DNA from: Desulfovibrionales bacterium
GTDB lineage: Bacteria; Desulfobacterota; Desulfovibrionia; Desulfovibrionales; Desulfonatronaceae
DNA length: 64,000 nt
NCBI GenBank assembly: GCA_007693505.1
Contig: REDL01000050.1
Coordinates: 42,378-106,377 of the forward strand
Direction of reading: 5' to 3'
This document shows, piece by piece, positions 44,160 through 52,979 of the stretch. The notes below the pieces were generated by a model. That model had not been told where the DNA came from, searched no databases, and was given only the letters and a program-made list of their open reading frames with translations. The position numbers and the translations under genes were made by a program. The first letter of the stretch is position 1; each line of letters starts with the position of its first letter.

Positions 44160-45833
44160 ATGGTGGGATCAGGCATTATTCAAGGCAAAATCGTGGACAT
44201 TCTTTCCCGGCGGATTTTTTTCGGCCGGGTGGAAATTGCGGAAGGCCGAATATCCCGGATCGTGGAGATGGACCACACCGTTGCCGTTCCGGAGGGTAGT
44301 CGGGATGCCGATGCGGGCGGGCGGTTCATCCTGCCCGGGCTGATTGACAGCCATGTGCACATCGAGAGTTCGCTGCTCATCCCCAGCGAGTTTGCCCGGG
44401 CAGCTGTGGTCCACGGGACCGTGGGCAGCGTGTCCGATCCCCATGAGCTGGCCAATGTCCTGGGCATCGAGGGGGTGCGGTTCATGGTGGCCAACGGGAA
44501 CACCTCGCCCTTCAAGTTCGCCTTTGGCGCGCCATCCTGCGTTCCGGCCACGGATTTCGAGACTTCCGGGGCCGTGCTGGACGCGGCGGACGTGGACACC
44601 CTGCTGGCCATGCCCGAGATCAAATATCTTTCGGAGATGATGAATTTTCCCGGAGTGCTGGCCCAGGACGAGAACGTGATGCGCAAGCTGGCCGCGGCCA
44701 GGCGGCACGGCAAGCCCGTGGACGGCCACGCCCCGGGTCTGCGCGGCGAGGATGTCCGGCGCTATGCCATGGCCGGGATCTCCACGGACCACGAGTGCTT
44801 CAGCCTGGAGGAGGCCCTGGAAAAGGTGGGCTACGGGATGAAGATCCTGATCCGCGAGGGCAGCGCGGCCCGCAATTTTGATGCGTTGCTGCCGCTCATG
44901 CGCCATCATCCGGACATGGTCATGTTCTGTTCGGACGACCTGCACCCGGACAATCTGCTGGAAGGGCACATTGACCGCCTAGTGCGCCGGGCCCTGGCCC
45001 AGGGGTACGATCTGTTCGACGTGCTCCGGGCCGCGACCCTGAACCCGATCCGCCATTACGGGCTGAATGCCGGGCTGCTCCAGGAGGGCGATCCGGCGGA
45101 CCTGATCGTCGTGGACGATCTGGAACGCTTCACGATCCTGGAAACGTATATCGACGGCCGCCTTGTGGCTCGAAACGGGCAAAGCCTGCTGGAGCCGGTG
45201 GCCGAGGAGCCGGTGAATGTTTTCCGGGCCCGGCCGGTTTCCGTGCAGGACCTGGGCATCCCGGCCCGGTCGGAAACCATCCGGGTGATCCGGGCCCTGG
45301 ACGGCCAGCTGGTTACTGAGGCGACCACGGCCCGGGTTCGGACCGAGGGCGGGATGGCCGTCAGCGACCCGGATCGGGACATCCTGAAAATCATGGTCCT
45401 GCAGCGCTACCATCCGGCTCCGCCGGCCCTGGCCTTCATCCAGGGCTTTGGCCTGCGGGCCGGGGCCCTGGCCTCGACCATTGCCCATGACAGCCACAAC
45501 ATCATCGCCGTGGGCGCGTGCGACGCGGACATGGTCCGGGCCGTGAACCTCCTGGTGGAGCATCGGGGCGGAATCAGCGTGGCCCAGGGTGGAGTGGCCG
45601 ACGTGTTGCCCCTGCCCTTCGGCGGCTTAATGAGTGGGGACGGGGTCGAGACCGTGGCCGCGGCCTACCAGCGCCTGGACAACGCGGCCAAACGCCTGGG
45701 ATCCCCGCTGGCCGCACCGTTCATGACCCTGGCCTTCATGGCCCTGCTGGTTATTCCGGCCCTGAAACTCAGCGACAAGGGCTTGTTTGACGGCACGACG
45801 TTTTCGTTCGTGCCGCTATTCGTCGAGCCGTGA
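44160..45833 (+). CDS. ade: Adenine deaminase
   Basis: The ATG with GTGAGGACAATCTT upstream is chosen; the frame is open from 44067. The 557-residue protein has the amidohydrolase metal site GLIDSHVHIESSLLIP, the Glu region SDPHELANVLG, DGHAPGLRGED and MFCSDDLHPDNLLEGHIDR, and a C-terminal domain typical of Ade. It converts adenine to hypoxanthine in purine salvage. It converges with the NYN gene, 31 bases apart. Confidence 0.93.
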   Translation: MVGSGIIQGKIVDILSRRIFFGRVEIAEGRISRIVEMDHTVAVPEGSRDADAGGRFILPGLIDSHVHIESSLLIPSEFARAAVVHGTVGSVSDPHELANVLGIEGVRFMVANGNTSPFKFAFGAPSCVPATDFETSGAVLDAADVDTLLAMPEIKYLSEMMNFPGVLAQDENVMRKLAAARRHGKPVDGHAPGLRGEDVRRYAMAGISTDHECFSLEEALEKVGYGMKILIREGSAARNFDALLPLMRHHPDMVMFCSDDLHPDNLLEGHIDRLVRRALAQGYDLFDVLRAATLNPIRHYGLNAGLLQEGDPADLIVVDDLERFTILETYIDGRLVARNGQSLLEPVAEEPVNVFRARPVSVQDLGIPARSETIRVIRALDGQLVTEATTARVRTEGGMAVSDPDRDILKIMVLQRYHPAPPALAFIQGFGLRAGALASTIAHDSHNIIAVGACDADMVRAVNLLVEHRGGISVAQGGVADVLPLPFGGLMSGDGVETVAAAYQRLDNAAKRLGSPLAAPFMTLAFMALLVIPALKLSDKGLFDGTTFSFVPLFVEP

Positions 45834-45864
45834 CAGGTGTGGCGGCGGGGCAAAGCAGTGGCGG

Positions 45865-46788
45865 TTAGTCCTGTGCTCGAACCTGGCCCCGGTCCGCTCG
45901 TGGCAGGGCGGATGTAACCGCGACCCGTACCGCGCAAGGGCCCTTCTTGTTGCTGCTCTCCAGGAAGGAGACCCGGTCACCCACGGACAGCCTGTTGATC
46001 TCCATGTCCATCAGATCGCCGTAATGAAAAAACAGGTCGTCCTCCCCGGCATCCGGACGGATGAAGCCGTACCCGCCCTGGATGGAAACCACGGTGCCGG
46101 TGCGAAGATCCTCTGAGTCCGACTTGACGGAATCCTGGGGACGGTACTTTTCCTTCACGAACAGATCGCGAACGATCTGGTCATCATGGCGTCCGGGGTC
46201 GTCGATGACCTCGTTGAGCAGGATCGGGTAGGTGGCGTTGTCCAGCAGGGCCTGGGAAGTCTTGGTCATCCGCTGGTTCCCGTACTGGTCCACATAGTCG
46301 AAGTCGCACCCCAGGACCATCACCCGCGCGCCGATGGTGTTCAACTTCCGGGTCAGGGGCAGGTAGTCCCCATCCGAGGCAATGAGCACGATCACGTCGT
46401 ACTTCTTGAAGATGGCCAGTTCAAAGGCCTCCAGGGCCAGCCAGACGTCAATGCCCTTTTCCCCCTCCGGGGACATGGGCAGGTAATGGGTGATCACCCC
46501 CTCCTTCATCAGGATGTCGTCGAAGATCCGCTCCTTGAGCAGCAGGTCCCGGGCCTGGGCGTCATAGGCCGGCAACCGGCCCCGGAAATAGTGCATGTCC
46601 ACGATCTTGCAGTTCTTGACCGGCTGTTCCTCCCGGGCCGCGACCTCGTGGATGATGAACTGATGGAGCCCGGTAATGCTGATCCGGGATTGGCGGGAAT
46701 GGTCGTAGAGGTAGTAGTTGCTGACGTGAAAAAAGAAATTGCCGTCATAAAAAATGCCGATCTTGGTCAGATTCGTATTGGTAATCAT
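45865..46788 (-). CDS. NYN (PIN-like) ribonuclease domain fused to a cold-shock domain
   Basis: The 307-residue protein has an N-terminal NYN domain with acidic residues in IGIFYDGNFFFH (Asp15), EKGIDVWLALEAF and IASDGDYLPLTRKLN, and a C-terminal cold-shock domain (about 228-300) with RNA-binding motifs GYGFIRP and DLFFH. The combination suggests an RNA-directed nuclease. A good promoter lies at 46926-46954. The target is unknown. Confidence 0.82.
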   Translation of the reverse strand: MITNTNLTKIGIFYDGNFFFHVSNYYLYDHSRQSRISITGLHQFIIHEVAAREEQPVKNCKIVDMHYFRGRLPAYDAQARDLLLKERIFDDILMKEGVITHYLPMSPEGEKGIDVWLALEAFELAIFKKYDVIVLIASDGDYLPLTRKLNTIGARVMVLGCDFDYVDQYGNQRMTKTSQALLDNATYPILLNEVIDDPGRHDDQIVRDLFVKEKYRPQDSVKSDSEDLRTGTVVSIQGGYGFIRPDAGEDDLFFHYGDLMDMEINRLSVGDRVSFLESSNKKGPCAVRVAVTSALPRADRGQVRAQD

Positions 46789-46925
46789 GGAGTTCCTGTT
46801 AAAGGTTGGGATGACAGGCGGTTTCCTGGGTGGCGGTTCCTTGCGGAGCAGGTCCGTGGCGTTGGTCGATGCCCCAAGCTGATACGTGGATCACCGAGTC
46901 CTGAACCACTTCGTGCATGTTCTCA

Positions 46926-46954
46926 AGTATAGGGAAGGGGTGAACAGCAAGCAA
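46926..46954 (-). promoter_or_regulatory. Sigma70-type promoter of the NYN-cold-shock gene
   Basis: On the minus strand TTGCTT, a 17-base spacer and TATACT form a good -35/-10 pair about 140 bases before the gene start. Confidence 0.5.
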
Positions 46955-47145
46955 GGGCAAGTGGACGCTTGTCAATGACAAATGAAAGTGACCAAGATAG
47001 GTAGCACACGAATTGACCGATTTGCTCCCCTGGCTCTAATGAAAATTTAACTTTGCCCGATAAAGATTATACCGCTTGTGAGGATAGGGTTCTACTGGTT
47101 TGCAACCCGAGTGCCATGGCAAGTTTTTTTTCATATATTTTCTTC

Positions 47146-47175
47146 TTGACATTTTTTTTCGACAACGCCTATTGT
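47146..47175 (+). promoter_or_regulatory. Sigma70-type promoter of the riboswitch-pilin transcript
   Basis: TTGACA, an 18-base spacer and TATTGT lie just before the riboswitch, putting the expected transcript start near 47182. An AT-rich tract (runs of eight T) precedes and overlaps the -35. Confidence 0.65.
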
Positions 47176-47195
47176 TGACCCAACTGAATGACGAC

Positions 47196-47303
47196 GTCTG
47201 CCAAGGGCAAACCATCTGAAAAGGTGGGACGCAAAGCCGATGGCCTACGTTTCTCCTGTTGGATCGTTGACGGGAGAAATACGGTGGCAGGGCTACCGGA
47301 CAT
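47196..47303 (+). promoter_or_regulatory. GEMM-I riboswitch (cyclic di-GMP type) upstream of the pilin gene
   Basis: The conserved class-I core is present: GGGCAAACC, then a hairpin with GAAA tetraloop (ACCATCT/AGGTGG), then GGGACGCAAAGCC, then GGCCTACG opening the second stem, closing with GGTGGCAGGGCTACCGG. A P1 stem can form from GACGTC and GACATC with one mismatch. GGGCAAACC resembles the c-di-GMP-binding rather than the cGAMP-binding (GEMM-Ib) variants. A following stem (CAGTGAC/GTCACTG, 47362-47386) could be part of the expression platform. The next gene, 280 bases on, is a type IV pilin. Confidence 0.85.
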
Positions 47304-47587
47304 CAAGGGCATAAGCCCAGGAAACTTCCTGGCCCAATGCAAAATTGACAGGGATTCTCTCAGTGACGCTATCCAGGGTCACTGCGGCCTTTCAGGAAAA
47401 CCCGTTCAGGCACACCATCCTGAACCCTGAAACCTGCCTCCACGCTTCCTCCCCCTGTCATCCGCCCTCTGACGAGCCTGCGCCAAAACGGACAATCATT
47501 CAGTGTTGGTAACTCGTTGTGGCGGCGTTCTGTTCATTGTTGGAACGAAATCAGGCAAAATCTTCACTACATTTCAAGGAGGGCGTT

Positions 47588-47959
47588 ATGTCCATGTCGA
47601 TGCCGAGGAAAGGGGAGAAAGGCTTTACGTTGATCGAATTGTTGATCGTCGTGGCGATTATCGGGATTCTGGCGGCAATCGCGATTCCGCAGTTTGGGAA
47701 GTATCGGGCGAATGCGGCGGTTTCTGCAATTGAAGCTGACTTGAGAACATGCTTTAGTGAAAAGGCTGCTGAGTGGACTGTCGGTGATCTCAATGCAACC
47801 GAAACGGTTAATTGTGGTGGACAAGTACCTGAATGTACTGTTACTTTTGATACTCAAGGGGAAATGACTGTCGATTGTGATGGGCCTTTCACAGTTGGAA
47901 ACATTAGTGTGGATTGTACTGGTACAAATGCAACAAGCATTAACTGCGAAGTCAGCTAA
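47588..47959 (+). CDS. pilA: Type IV pilin (PilA-like prepilin)
   Basis: The ATG with AAGGAGGGCG upstream gives a 123-residue prepilin with a short basic leader (MSMSMPRKGEKG) cut before Phe, then FTLIELLIVVAIIGILAAIA, the N-methylated membrane/assembly helix with Glu5. The C-terminal part is short and holds several cysteines (DLRTCFSEK, VNCGGQVPEC, TVDCDGP, VDCTGT, INCEVS), likely disulfide-bonded, and N-X-T/S sequons. It is preceded by a GEMM riboswitch and followed by a strong terminator, so it is a single-gene transcript. Confidence 0.9.
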   Translation: MSMSMPRKGEKGFTLIELLIVVAIIGILAAIAIPQFGKYRANAAVSAIEADLRTCFSEKAAEWTVGDLNATETVNCGGQVPECTVTFDTQGEMTVDCDGPFTVGNISVDCTGTNATSINCEVS

Positions 47960-47978
47960 TTAGCAATAATATTTCGTT

Positions 47979-48015
47979 AAAATAGCTACCTGGCATTTGC
48001 CAGGTAGCTATTTTT
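47979..48015 (+). terminator. Rho-independent terminator of the pilin gene
   Basis: AAATAGCTACCTGGC and GCCAGGTAGCTATTT form a near-perfect stem of 15 bases with a 4-base loop, followed by a T-run. It lies 20 bases after the pilin stop codon. Confidence 0.9.
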
Positions 48016-48018
48016 TTG

Positions 48019-48170
48019 GTGCGCTTGCCCGGCAGGGCGCATCCACTTGGAGGTGAAAGTCCTCTACGGACCCGACAGGGGAGAGCTGTTAGCCGGACGG
48101 CAAGGGTGTCCATCGCAAGATGCGAATCTGGGTGTAACCTCAGGGAAAGCGCCAGCCCCGCCAACATCCT
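48019..48170 (+). mobile_element. 5' relic of a group II intron
   Basis: The sequence begins GTGCGC, the group II intron 5' end, and continues with domain I landmarks: CCACTTGGAGGTGAAAGTCC, AGCTGTTAGCCGGACGGC, AAGGGTGTCC, and GCGAATCTG. No reverse transcriptase gene and no domain V/VI follow, so only the 5' part remains. It starts 3-4 bases after the T-run of the pilin terminator; class C group II introns are known to insert after such terminators. The 3' limit is uncertain. Confidence 0.75.
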
Positions 48171-48658
48171 GCGCCCGTAAGGTACATGCCTCAGATCAGG
48201 TGTCATGCCTTGGTCTTGCTCAAGCCCATTCCTGCTGGACCAGTGCATCGGCTGGTTTCCTCCCGGATATCTATCTCTTTGGGTTGCTAATCGATTTATA
48301 ATCCGATGATCTTCCGTGCCCACCAGGAACTGGCGTTCCATCGCAAATTTTTCCTTACCCTCTGGATAGCTGATTTCCCCCCCCCTTTGCGTTCTCCTGG
48401 CGATTTTCACCGGTATCCGTGTTTTCGACCAAAACCTGCTGTGGTCATCGGTCAGTTACGGAAAAGCCATTGCGATTCGCGTTTTTTTCGTGAACACCAT
48501 TGAGCCGGCATGATCTCTGTCGATCCGGTTTGCCTGTACCCCTGGAATTTCCTGGTCAACTTGACAAGCCACACCTCATTCCTTCCCGAATGGTAAGAAA
48601 ATGGGAATTGCTCAGGTCAAATATTTTTGTATCTATTCAGCAAATCCGCCAAAAAGAT
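48171..48658. other. Non-coding stretch downstream of the intron relic
   Basis: No gene, hairpin terminator or recognised element is seen. The minus-strand open frame crossing 47952-48410 is a shadow of the intron relic. Confidence 0.4.
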
Positions 48659-48739
48659 CTGGATACCGGCGTTCGCCGGCATGACTGATGTAGATGCAGC
48701 TTGCCTCGATAAGTCATTCCGGCGAAAGCTGGAATCCAG
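48659..48739. repeat. Inverted pair of CCGGC-type dispersed repeats
   Basis: CTGGATACCGGCGTTCGCC...(48659-48685) and its near-complement GTCATTCCGGCGAAAGC...(48713-48739) agree at 22 of 27 positions. The unit is the widespread intergenic repeat resembling CATTCCGGCGAAAGCCGGAA. They lie just before the vapB-like gene. Confidence 0.65.
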
Positions 48740-48805
48740 TGCAGGTGAATGACCATCCGCCGGATGAACTGAATAGTTCAGGAAATATTTCTTCAGGAGG
48801 CGATC

Positions 48806-49042
48806 ATGCAGGCGACTTTGACCAGCAAAGGGCAGGTCACGCTCCCCAAGGCCTTGCGGGAAAAACTCAGCCTTTCGGAGGGAGATCGTGTGGAATTTAT
48901 CGTTGACGACGAGCACGGGGCGCGGCTTGTGGTCAAGCACGTCCCGATATCCAGGTTGAAGGGGATGCTCCCTGGCCCCCGCCAACCCGTGTCCCTTGCA
49001 GAGATGGACCGGGCCGTTCAAGAGGGAGGCTCCGACAGATGA
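48806..49042 (+). CDS. AbrB-fold antitoxin (VapB/MazE-like)
   Basis: The 78-residue protein begins MQATLTSKGQVTLPKALREKLSLSEGDRVEFIV, an AbrB swapped-hairpin DNA-binding domain, with a short C-terminal toxin-binding tail. CAGGAGGCGATC precedes the ATG. It overlaps the next gene by ATGA. Confidence 0.85.
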   Translation: MQATLTSKGQVTLPKALREKLSLSEGDRVEFIVDDEHGARLVVKHVPISRLKGMLPGPRQPVSLAEMDRAVQEGGSDR

Positions 49043-49434
49043 TCGGTTTGGACACGTACGTCCTGGTCCGCTATCTGACGCAGGACGATCCGGAACAGTC
49101 CGTGCGGGCCAACCGGTTCATCGATGCGCACTGCACAAAAGACATGCCTGGGTTGGTAACAGCGATCGTGCTGTGTGAACTGATCTGGGTGTTACGTGGG
49201 GCATACGGCTACGAAAAGAGCCTGGTGGTCAAGGTCTTGGAGCAGATCCTGACGACCAGCGAGCTGCAGGTCGAAAACGAGCAGGTTGTCAGATCCGCGC
49301 TGTCGGCCTTTCGCAGAGGTTCCGCTGATTTTGCGGATTACATCCTCATCCGCCTTCATCGCCGGGCAGGCTGCGAGGCGACCTTTTCCTTCGATGAAAA
49401 GCTGGCCAGGCACGATTTTGTCCGCATTCCTTGA
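49039..49434 (+). CDS. VapC-like PIN-domain toxin
   Basis: The 131-residue protein has PIN acidic residues in MIGLDTYVLVRYLTQDD (Asp5), CELIWVL (Glu), ADFADYILI (Asp) and the C-terminal SFDEKLAR (Asp), consistent with a magnesium-dependent RNase. It is translated with the upstream AbrB antitoxin (ATGA overlap). Confidence 0.87.
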   Translation: MIGLDTYVLVRYLTQDDPEQSVRANRFIDAHCTKDMPGLVTAIVLCELIWVLRGAYGYEKSLVVKVLEQILTTSELQVENEQVVRSALSAFRRGSADFADYILIRLHRRAGCEATFSFDEKLARHDFVRIP

Positions 49435-49488
49435 GCGGTGTTCATGGGAGCATTAGGAGTTTATCCTCTTTCCAGAGTTTTTTGCCAC

Positions 49489-49630
49489 AGACGAGAAAGG
49501 CAGACAAAGAAGGACTTTTCTCCAGCCGACTTGGCTGGAGAAAAACACTTCGCGCCGCAGGCGCAGGCAGCTGTTTCAGCCCATTGTTTTGTTAATGGGC
49601 TGAAACGTTCTTTCGTCTGCCTTGTTCGTC
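49489..49630. repeat. Nested palindromic element with three internal hairpins
   Basis: Outer arms AGACGAGAAAGGCAGACAAAG (49489-) and its near-complement (49607-49630) enclose three perfect hairpins: TTTTCTCCAGCC (49516-49544), GCGCC/GGCGC (49552-49564) and GTTTCAGCCCATT (49573-49606). The rest of 49435-50033 holds no gene I can support. Confidence 0.65.
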
Positions 49631-49994
49631 CTGCATGGTCTAGCGAAGCGGGTGGCTAAAAAATTCCTGTATTTCAAATGCTAGTGGGTCAACGACCCTG
49701 CGGGGACAAACACCTAATGCTCCCGTGTTCATCGTCACACTGATGAAGCCACGCTGATGTCGAGTACGTATTGGCCACCATCCTGTTGGCCATCGTGGTG
49801 GATTTGGGCTGGTATAGGGTTTTCTTGGGCATCGAATGGGAGTGTGACTTGCGATCGCAATCGGTATCGATAATGAAATGGCTTTTTGTATGGCAGCAAT
49901 TTCGATTGTGCGTTGGCACAATGCGCGGTGTTGAATGCAAATCAGAATGAGAACCAGAAAGATTCCCGGCACATCTTTACAATCGAGCGTTATC

Positions 49995-50010
49995 TAGCTA
50001 GTACTAGCTA
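49995..50010. promoter_or_regulatory. Perfect 16-base palindrome, likely operator of the Phd-PIN module
   Basis: TAGCTAGTACTAGCTA is its own reverse complement and lies 24 bases before the antitoxin start. Phd-type antitoxins bind such palindromes to repress their operon. Confidence 0.6.
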
Positions 50011-50033
50011 ATATTGAGTCAAGGAGAATCAGG

Positions 50034-50279
50034 ATGCTCGTCGTGAATATGTTCGAGGCCAAGACGACGCTTTCAAAACTGGTGGAAGCCATCGAGAGCG
50101 GCAGGGAAACCGAGGTGGTCATTGCCCGTCACGGCACCCCGGTGGCCAGGCTGGCCCCGATTCCCAGGCAGCCCATCGCCAACAGAATTGGAATAGCCAA
50201 AGGTGAGTTCGCGGTGCCGGATGATATTGACGCTGACAACGACCGGATTGCCGCCCTGTTTCAGGAACGTAAAGCGTGA
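50034..50279 (+). CDS. Phd/YefM-like antitoxin
   Basis: The 81-residue protein MLVVNMFEAKTTLSKLVEAIESGRETEVVIARHGTPVARL is a Phd/YefM fold. AAGGAGAATCAGG precedes the ATG. Its end overlaps the PIN gene (GTGA). Confidence 0.85.
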   Translation: MLVVNMFEAKTTLSKLVEAIESGRETEVVIARHGTPVARLAPIPRQPIANRIGIAKGEFAVPDDIDADNDRIAALFQERKA

Positions 50280-50662
50280 GACTGCTTCTGGACACCCATG
50301 TAGCCTTGTGGGCGGTCGTGGACAGCCCGATGCTCTCCGCTCTGGCCCGCGAACTGATCCTGACCCCGGCCAACGAGGTGTTCATCAGTGCTGCCACAAT
50401 CTGGGAGATCTCCATAAAGTTTGCTCTTGGACGGGGGAGCATGCCCATTTCGGGCGCAAAGGCCGCGGACTGCTTTGCCAGAGCAGGGTATTTCAGGTTG
50501 CCCATGACCTGGGAACATGCCTTGGCGGTCGAATCCCTGCCTTTGCACCACGCCGACCCTTTTGACCGCATGCTTGTGGCCCAATCCCTCCGTGAGCCGA
50601 TGCGGCTGCTGACTCATGATCGTATTGTCGCTAAATATGCCGATACAATCATCCTGGTTTGA
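50276..50662 (+). CDS. PIN-domain toxin (VapC-like) paired with Phd-type antitoxin
   Basis: The GTG start overlaps the antitoxin stop. The 128-residue protein has Asp6 in RLLLDTHVALWAV, Glu in ATIWEISIK, and HADPFDRMLVAQ with the third acidic residue, then LTHDRIVAKY. This is a PIN-domain RNase of the type often paired with Phd antitoxins. Confidence 0.87.
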   Translation: MRLLLDTHVALWAVVDSPMLSALARELILTPANEVFISAATIWEISIKFALGRGSMPISGAKAADCFARAGYFRLPMTWEHALAVESLPLHHADPFDRMLVAQSLREPMRLLTHDRIVAKYADTIILV

Positions 50663-50780
50663 TTTTTGCCGATTTTTCGACCTATCGCTCAAAGGCAGCG
50701 AAACGAGTCTCCGCTTGCTGCATGGTTTTGAGGTCCATTCCACATCCAACGTCGAGTAACCTGAAATTTCAGGAGTTGAA

Positions 50781-52979
50781 ATGACCGACGGCCCTGCGAC
50801 CGAAATACCCTCCGAACCTGTCCCGCACCCTTCCCCGCGCACCCTGCTGCTCCTCACGATTTTGGCCGCAATCCTGACCTTTGCCGTGTGCCTGAACCTG
50901 CGGCTGCTGGAAGCTCCGGCCTGGAACCATGCCTCGCTGCAGGTTCATGGAGAGCCGCTGATGGCCACCCATGACGCCTACTATTTTCTCGCCGGGGCCC
51001 AGGAGACGGGGCGGCCGCATCCGGAGCACGAGGCCTTTTTCGGAGTGACCCGCTTGTTCCAGGTGGTGACCGGATTGTCCTTGAATCAGCTGGGATTCTG
51101 GGCCCCGGTCTTTCTGGCCCCGCTGGTGGTTTTCCCGCTGGCCCTGCTGGCCTGGCGGGAGCGGATGCCCGAGGCTGTTCTGCCCATGGGCATCCTGGCC
51201 GGGGGAACCCTGGGCTTTTTTGTCCGGACCCGGCTGGGCTATTACGACCATGACATGCTCAGCTTATTCCTGCCGGTGTTGCTGGCAACGGGTCTGGTTA
51301 TTCTCCTGGACAACTGGCTCAGGCCGGGTGGCCCGGCACGAGACTCTGATCCAGGCAAGATGCTTGCTCCTGGATTGATCCTGACGGCATGTCTGGCCCT
51401 GGGGGGGGTGGGCTTCGGCTATCTGAGTTTTTATGCATCGGGCCGGCCGTTCCTGACCGCCATGCTGGCTGTGGCCGCCTTTGTCGGGTTGGTGCTGGCC
51501 CGGTCAGGTGGAGAACGCGGCCTGGTCCTGACCGGAATTGGAGCGATCTACCTGCTGGCGGTGAACTGGTGGGGGGGGGTGGCCCTGCTGGGTCTTCTCG
51601 CGCTGGCACTTGGACCGTTCTCCGCCTGGCTGCGCCTGCCCAGGGCTGTCTGGGGCCTGGCCGGGATCACCCTGCTCGGGGTGCTGGTTGGGGGGGATCT
51701 GGGCGGTTTGGTTGCGGATGTGCTGCGTCAGCTCGGGAAATACGCCGGTTTTGCTCCGGAGGGCGCCCAGGCGGGCCAGGAGTTGATCTGGCCGTCGGTG
51801 ATGCAGAGCGTGCGCGAGGCCCGGCTGCTCTCTCCGTTTTTCATGGCCGAGCGCTCCGGGGTGACCTGGTGGCTGTTTGCCGTCGGCGTGGTGGGTTACG
51901 GCTATCTGTGTTGGCGACGACCGCTGTATCTGATTTTTCTGCCTTTCCTGGCCTTGTCCCTCGGCGCGATCAAGCTGGGGGCGCGGTTTACCATGTACGG
52001 CGGCGTGCTGGCCGGCCTGGGTCTGGGCCTGGGGCTGACCATGCTGCTGGACCGTCTGGGGCTGCGTCGACGGGTGGGTGCCGTGATCGTGACAATGGTG
52101 GGGCTTGTGGCCGGACTGCTGCTCTGGGTCCAGGTGGAGTCGTTCCAGCCCCGGCCGATTTTCTCCACGTCCTATGCCATGGCGTTGCAGGAACTGCGCG
52201 AACTGACCCCGCCGGACGCGCGGATCTGGACATGGTGGGACTATGGCTACGCCACCCAATACTACGCCCAGCGGGCCAGTTTCGGAGACGGTGCCTTGAA
52301 CTCGGAAACCTATCTGTATGCCATGGCCCTGGTCCATGCCACGCACTCCTCGCAGCAGGCCGCGCAGATGATCAAGCTGGTCACGGCCGGTCAGGTAAAA
52401 CAATGGGCTGCATCGGAACGGCCCCTTCCTGATCCGGACCAAATTCCCTGGCCTCTTTATCTGCAGTCGCCGCTGCGGGATTTTCGAAATCTTGGCCCGG
52501 ACGAGGTGCATGACATTGTCGGAGCCCTGGCGATGGAGCGCGTGGCGTGGCCGGTGAAATTGCCGGACCAGTATTTTCTCGTTGCCTGGGACAATCTCGG
52601 GCTGTCCCCATGGATTACGACATTCGGCAATTGGGATTTGCGCGAAGGCCAGGGACAAGGCGGGCGGATGCAGCGCATGGCCGGAGAAATTTCCGTGGAT
52701 GTGGAAAACGGCACACTCCAATGGGGAGAGCAGAACGCGGTCCAACTGGACGGCATTCTGCATGTCGCTCCGGAGCCGCTACCGGAGCGGACGTATGCGT
52801 CCCAAAGCGGCTGGTACGGGGTGTACAACGACTTTCTGGGCCAGTTCCTGCTCATGGATCACAGACTCTTCCACTCCATGCTGGTCCGCATGCTGCTGGC
52901 GGATCCAACGGAATTCGCGGCGGATTTTGAGCTGGTCCTGGATAACTATCCATGGGTTCGGGTTTATCGGGTTCGCTGA
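50781..52979 (+). CDS. STT3/PglB-type oligosaccharyltransferase
   Basis: The 732-residue protein has about twelve or more membrane helices and the oligosaccharyltransferase motifs: Asp65 in THDAYYFLAGA, a DXD-like RLGYYDHDML, and the catalytic WWDYG in WTWWDYGYATQYYAQ (about 482-486), followed by a C-terminal periplasmic domain of about 230 residues. Desulfovibrio PglB homologues transfer lipid-linked glycans to asparagines of periplasmic proteins. CAGGAG lies before the ATG, preceded by the palindrome CCTGAAATTTCAGG (50760-50773). It ends 16 bases inside the convergent wecA-like gene. The pilin at 47588 has N-X-S/T sites and is a conceivable target. Confidence 0.88.
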   Translation: MTDGPATEIPSEPVPHPSPRTLLLLTILAAILTFAVCLNLRLLEAPAWNHASLQVHGEPLMATHDAYYFLAGAQETGRPHPEHEAFFGVTRLFQVVTGLSLNQLGFWAPVFLAPLVVFPLALLAWRERMPEAVLPMGILAGGTLGFFVRTRLGYYDHDMLSLFLPVLLATGLVILLDNWLRPGGPARDSDPGKMLAPGLILTACLALGGVGFGYLSFYASGRPFLTAMLAVAAFVGLVLARSGGERGLVLTGIGAIYLLAVNWWGGVALLGLLALALGPFSAWLRLPRAVWGLAGITLLGVLVGGDLGGLVADVLRQLGKYAGFAPEGAQAGQELIWPSVMQSVREARLLSPFFMAERSGVTWWLFAVGVVGYGYLCWRRPLYLIFLPFLALSLGAIKLGARFTMYGGVLAGLGLGLGLTMLLDRLGLRRRVGAVIVTMVGLVAGLLLWVQVESFQPRPIFSTSYAMALQELRELTPPDARIWTWWDYGYATQYYAQRASFGDGALNSETYLYAMALVHATHSSQQAAQMIKLVTAGQVKQWAASERPLPDPDQIPWPLYLQSPLRDFRNLGPDEVHDIVGALAMERVAWPVKLPDQYFLVAWDNLGLSPWITTFGNWDLREGQGQGGRMQRMAGEISVDVENGTLQWGEQNAVQLDGILHVAPEPLPERTYASQSGWYGVYNDFLGQFLLMDHRLFHSMLVRMLLADPTEFAADFELVLDNYPWVRVYRVR

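Noticed and set aside
47952..48410. 152-codon minus-strand frame downstream of the pilin
   Set aside because: It crosses the terminator and intron relic; such frames are typical false genes over group II intron RNA.
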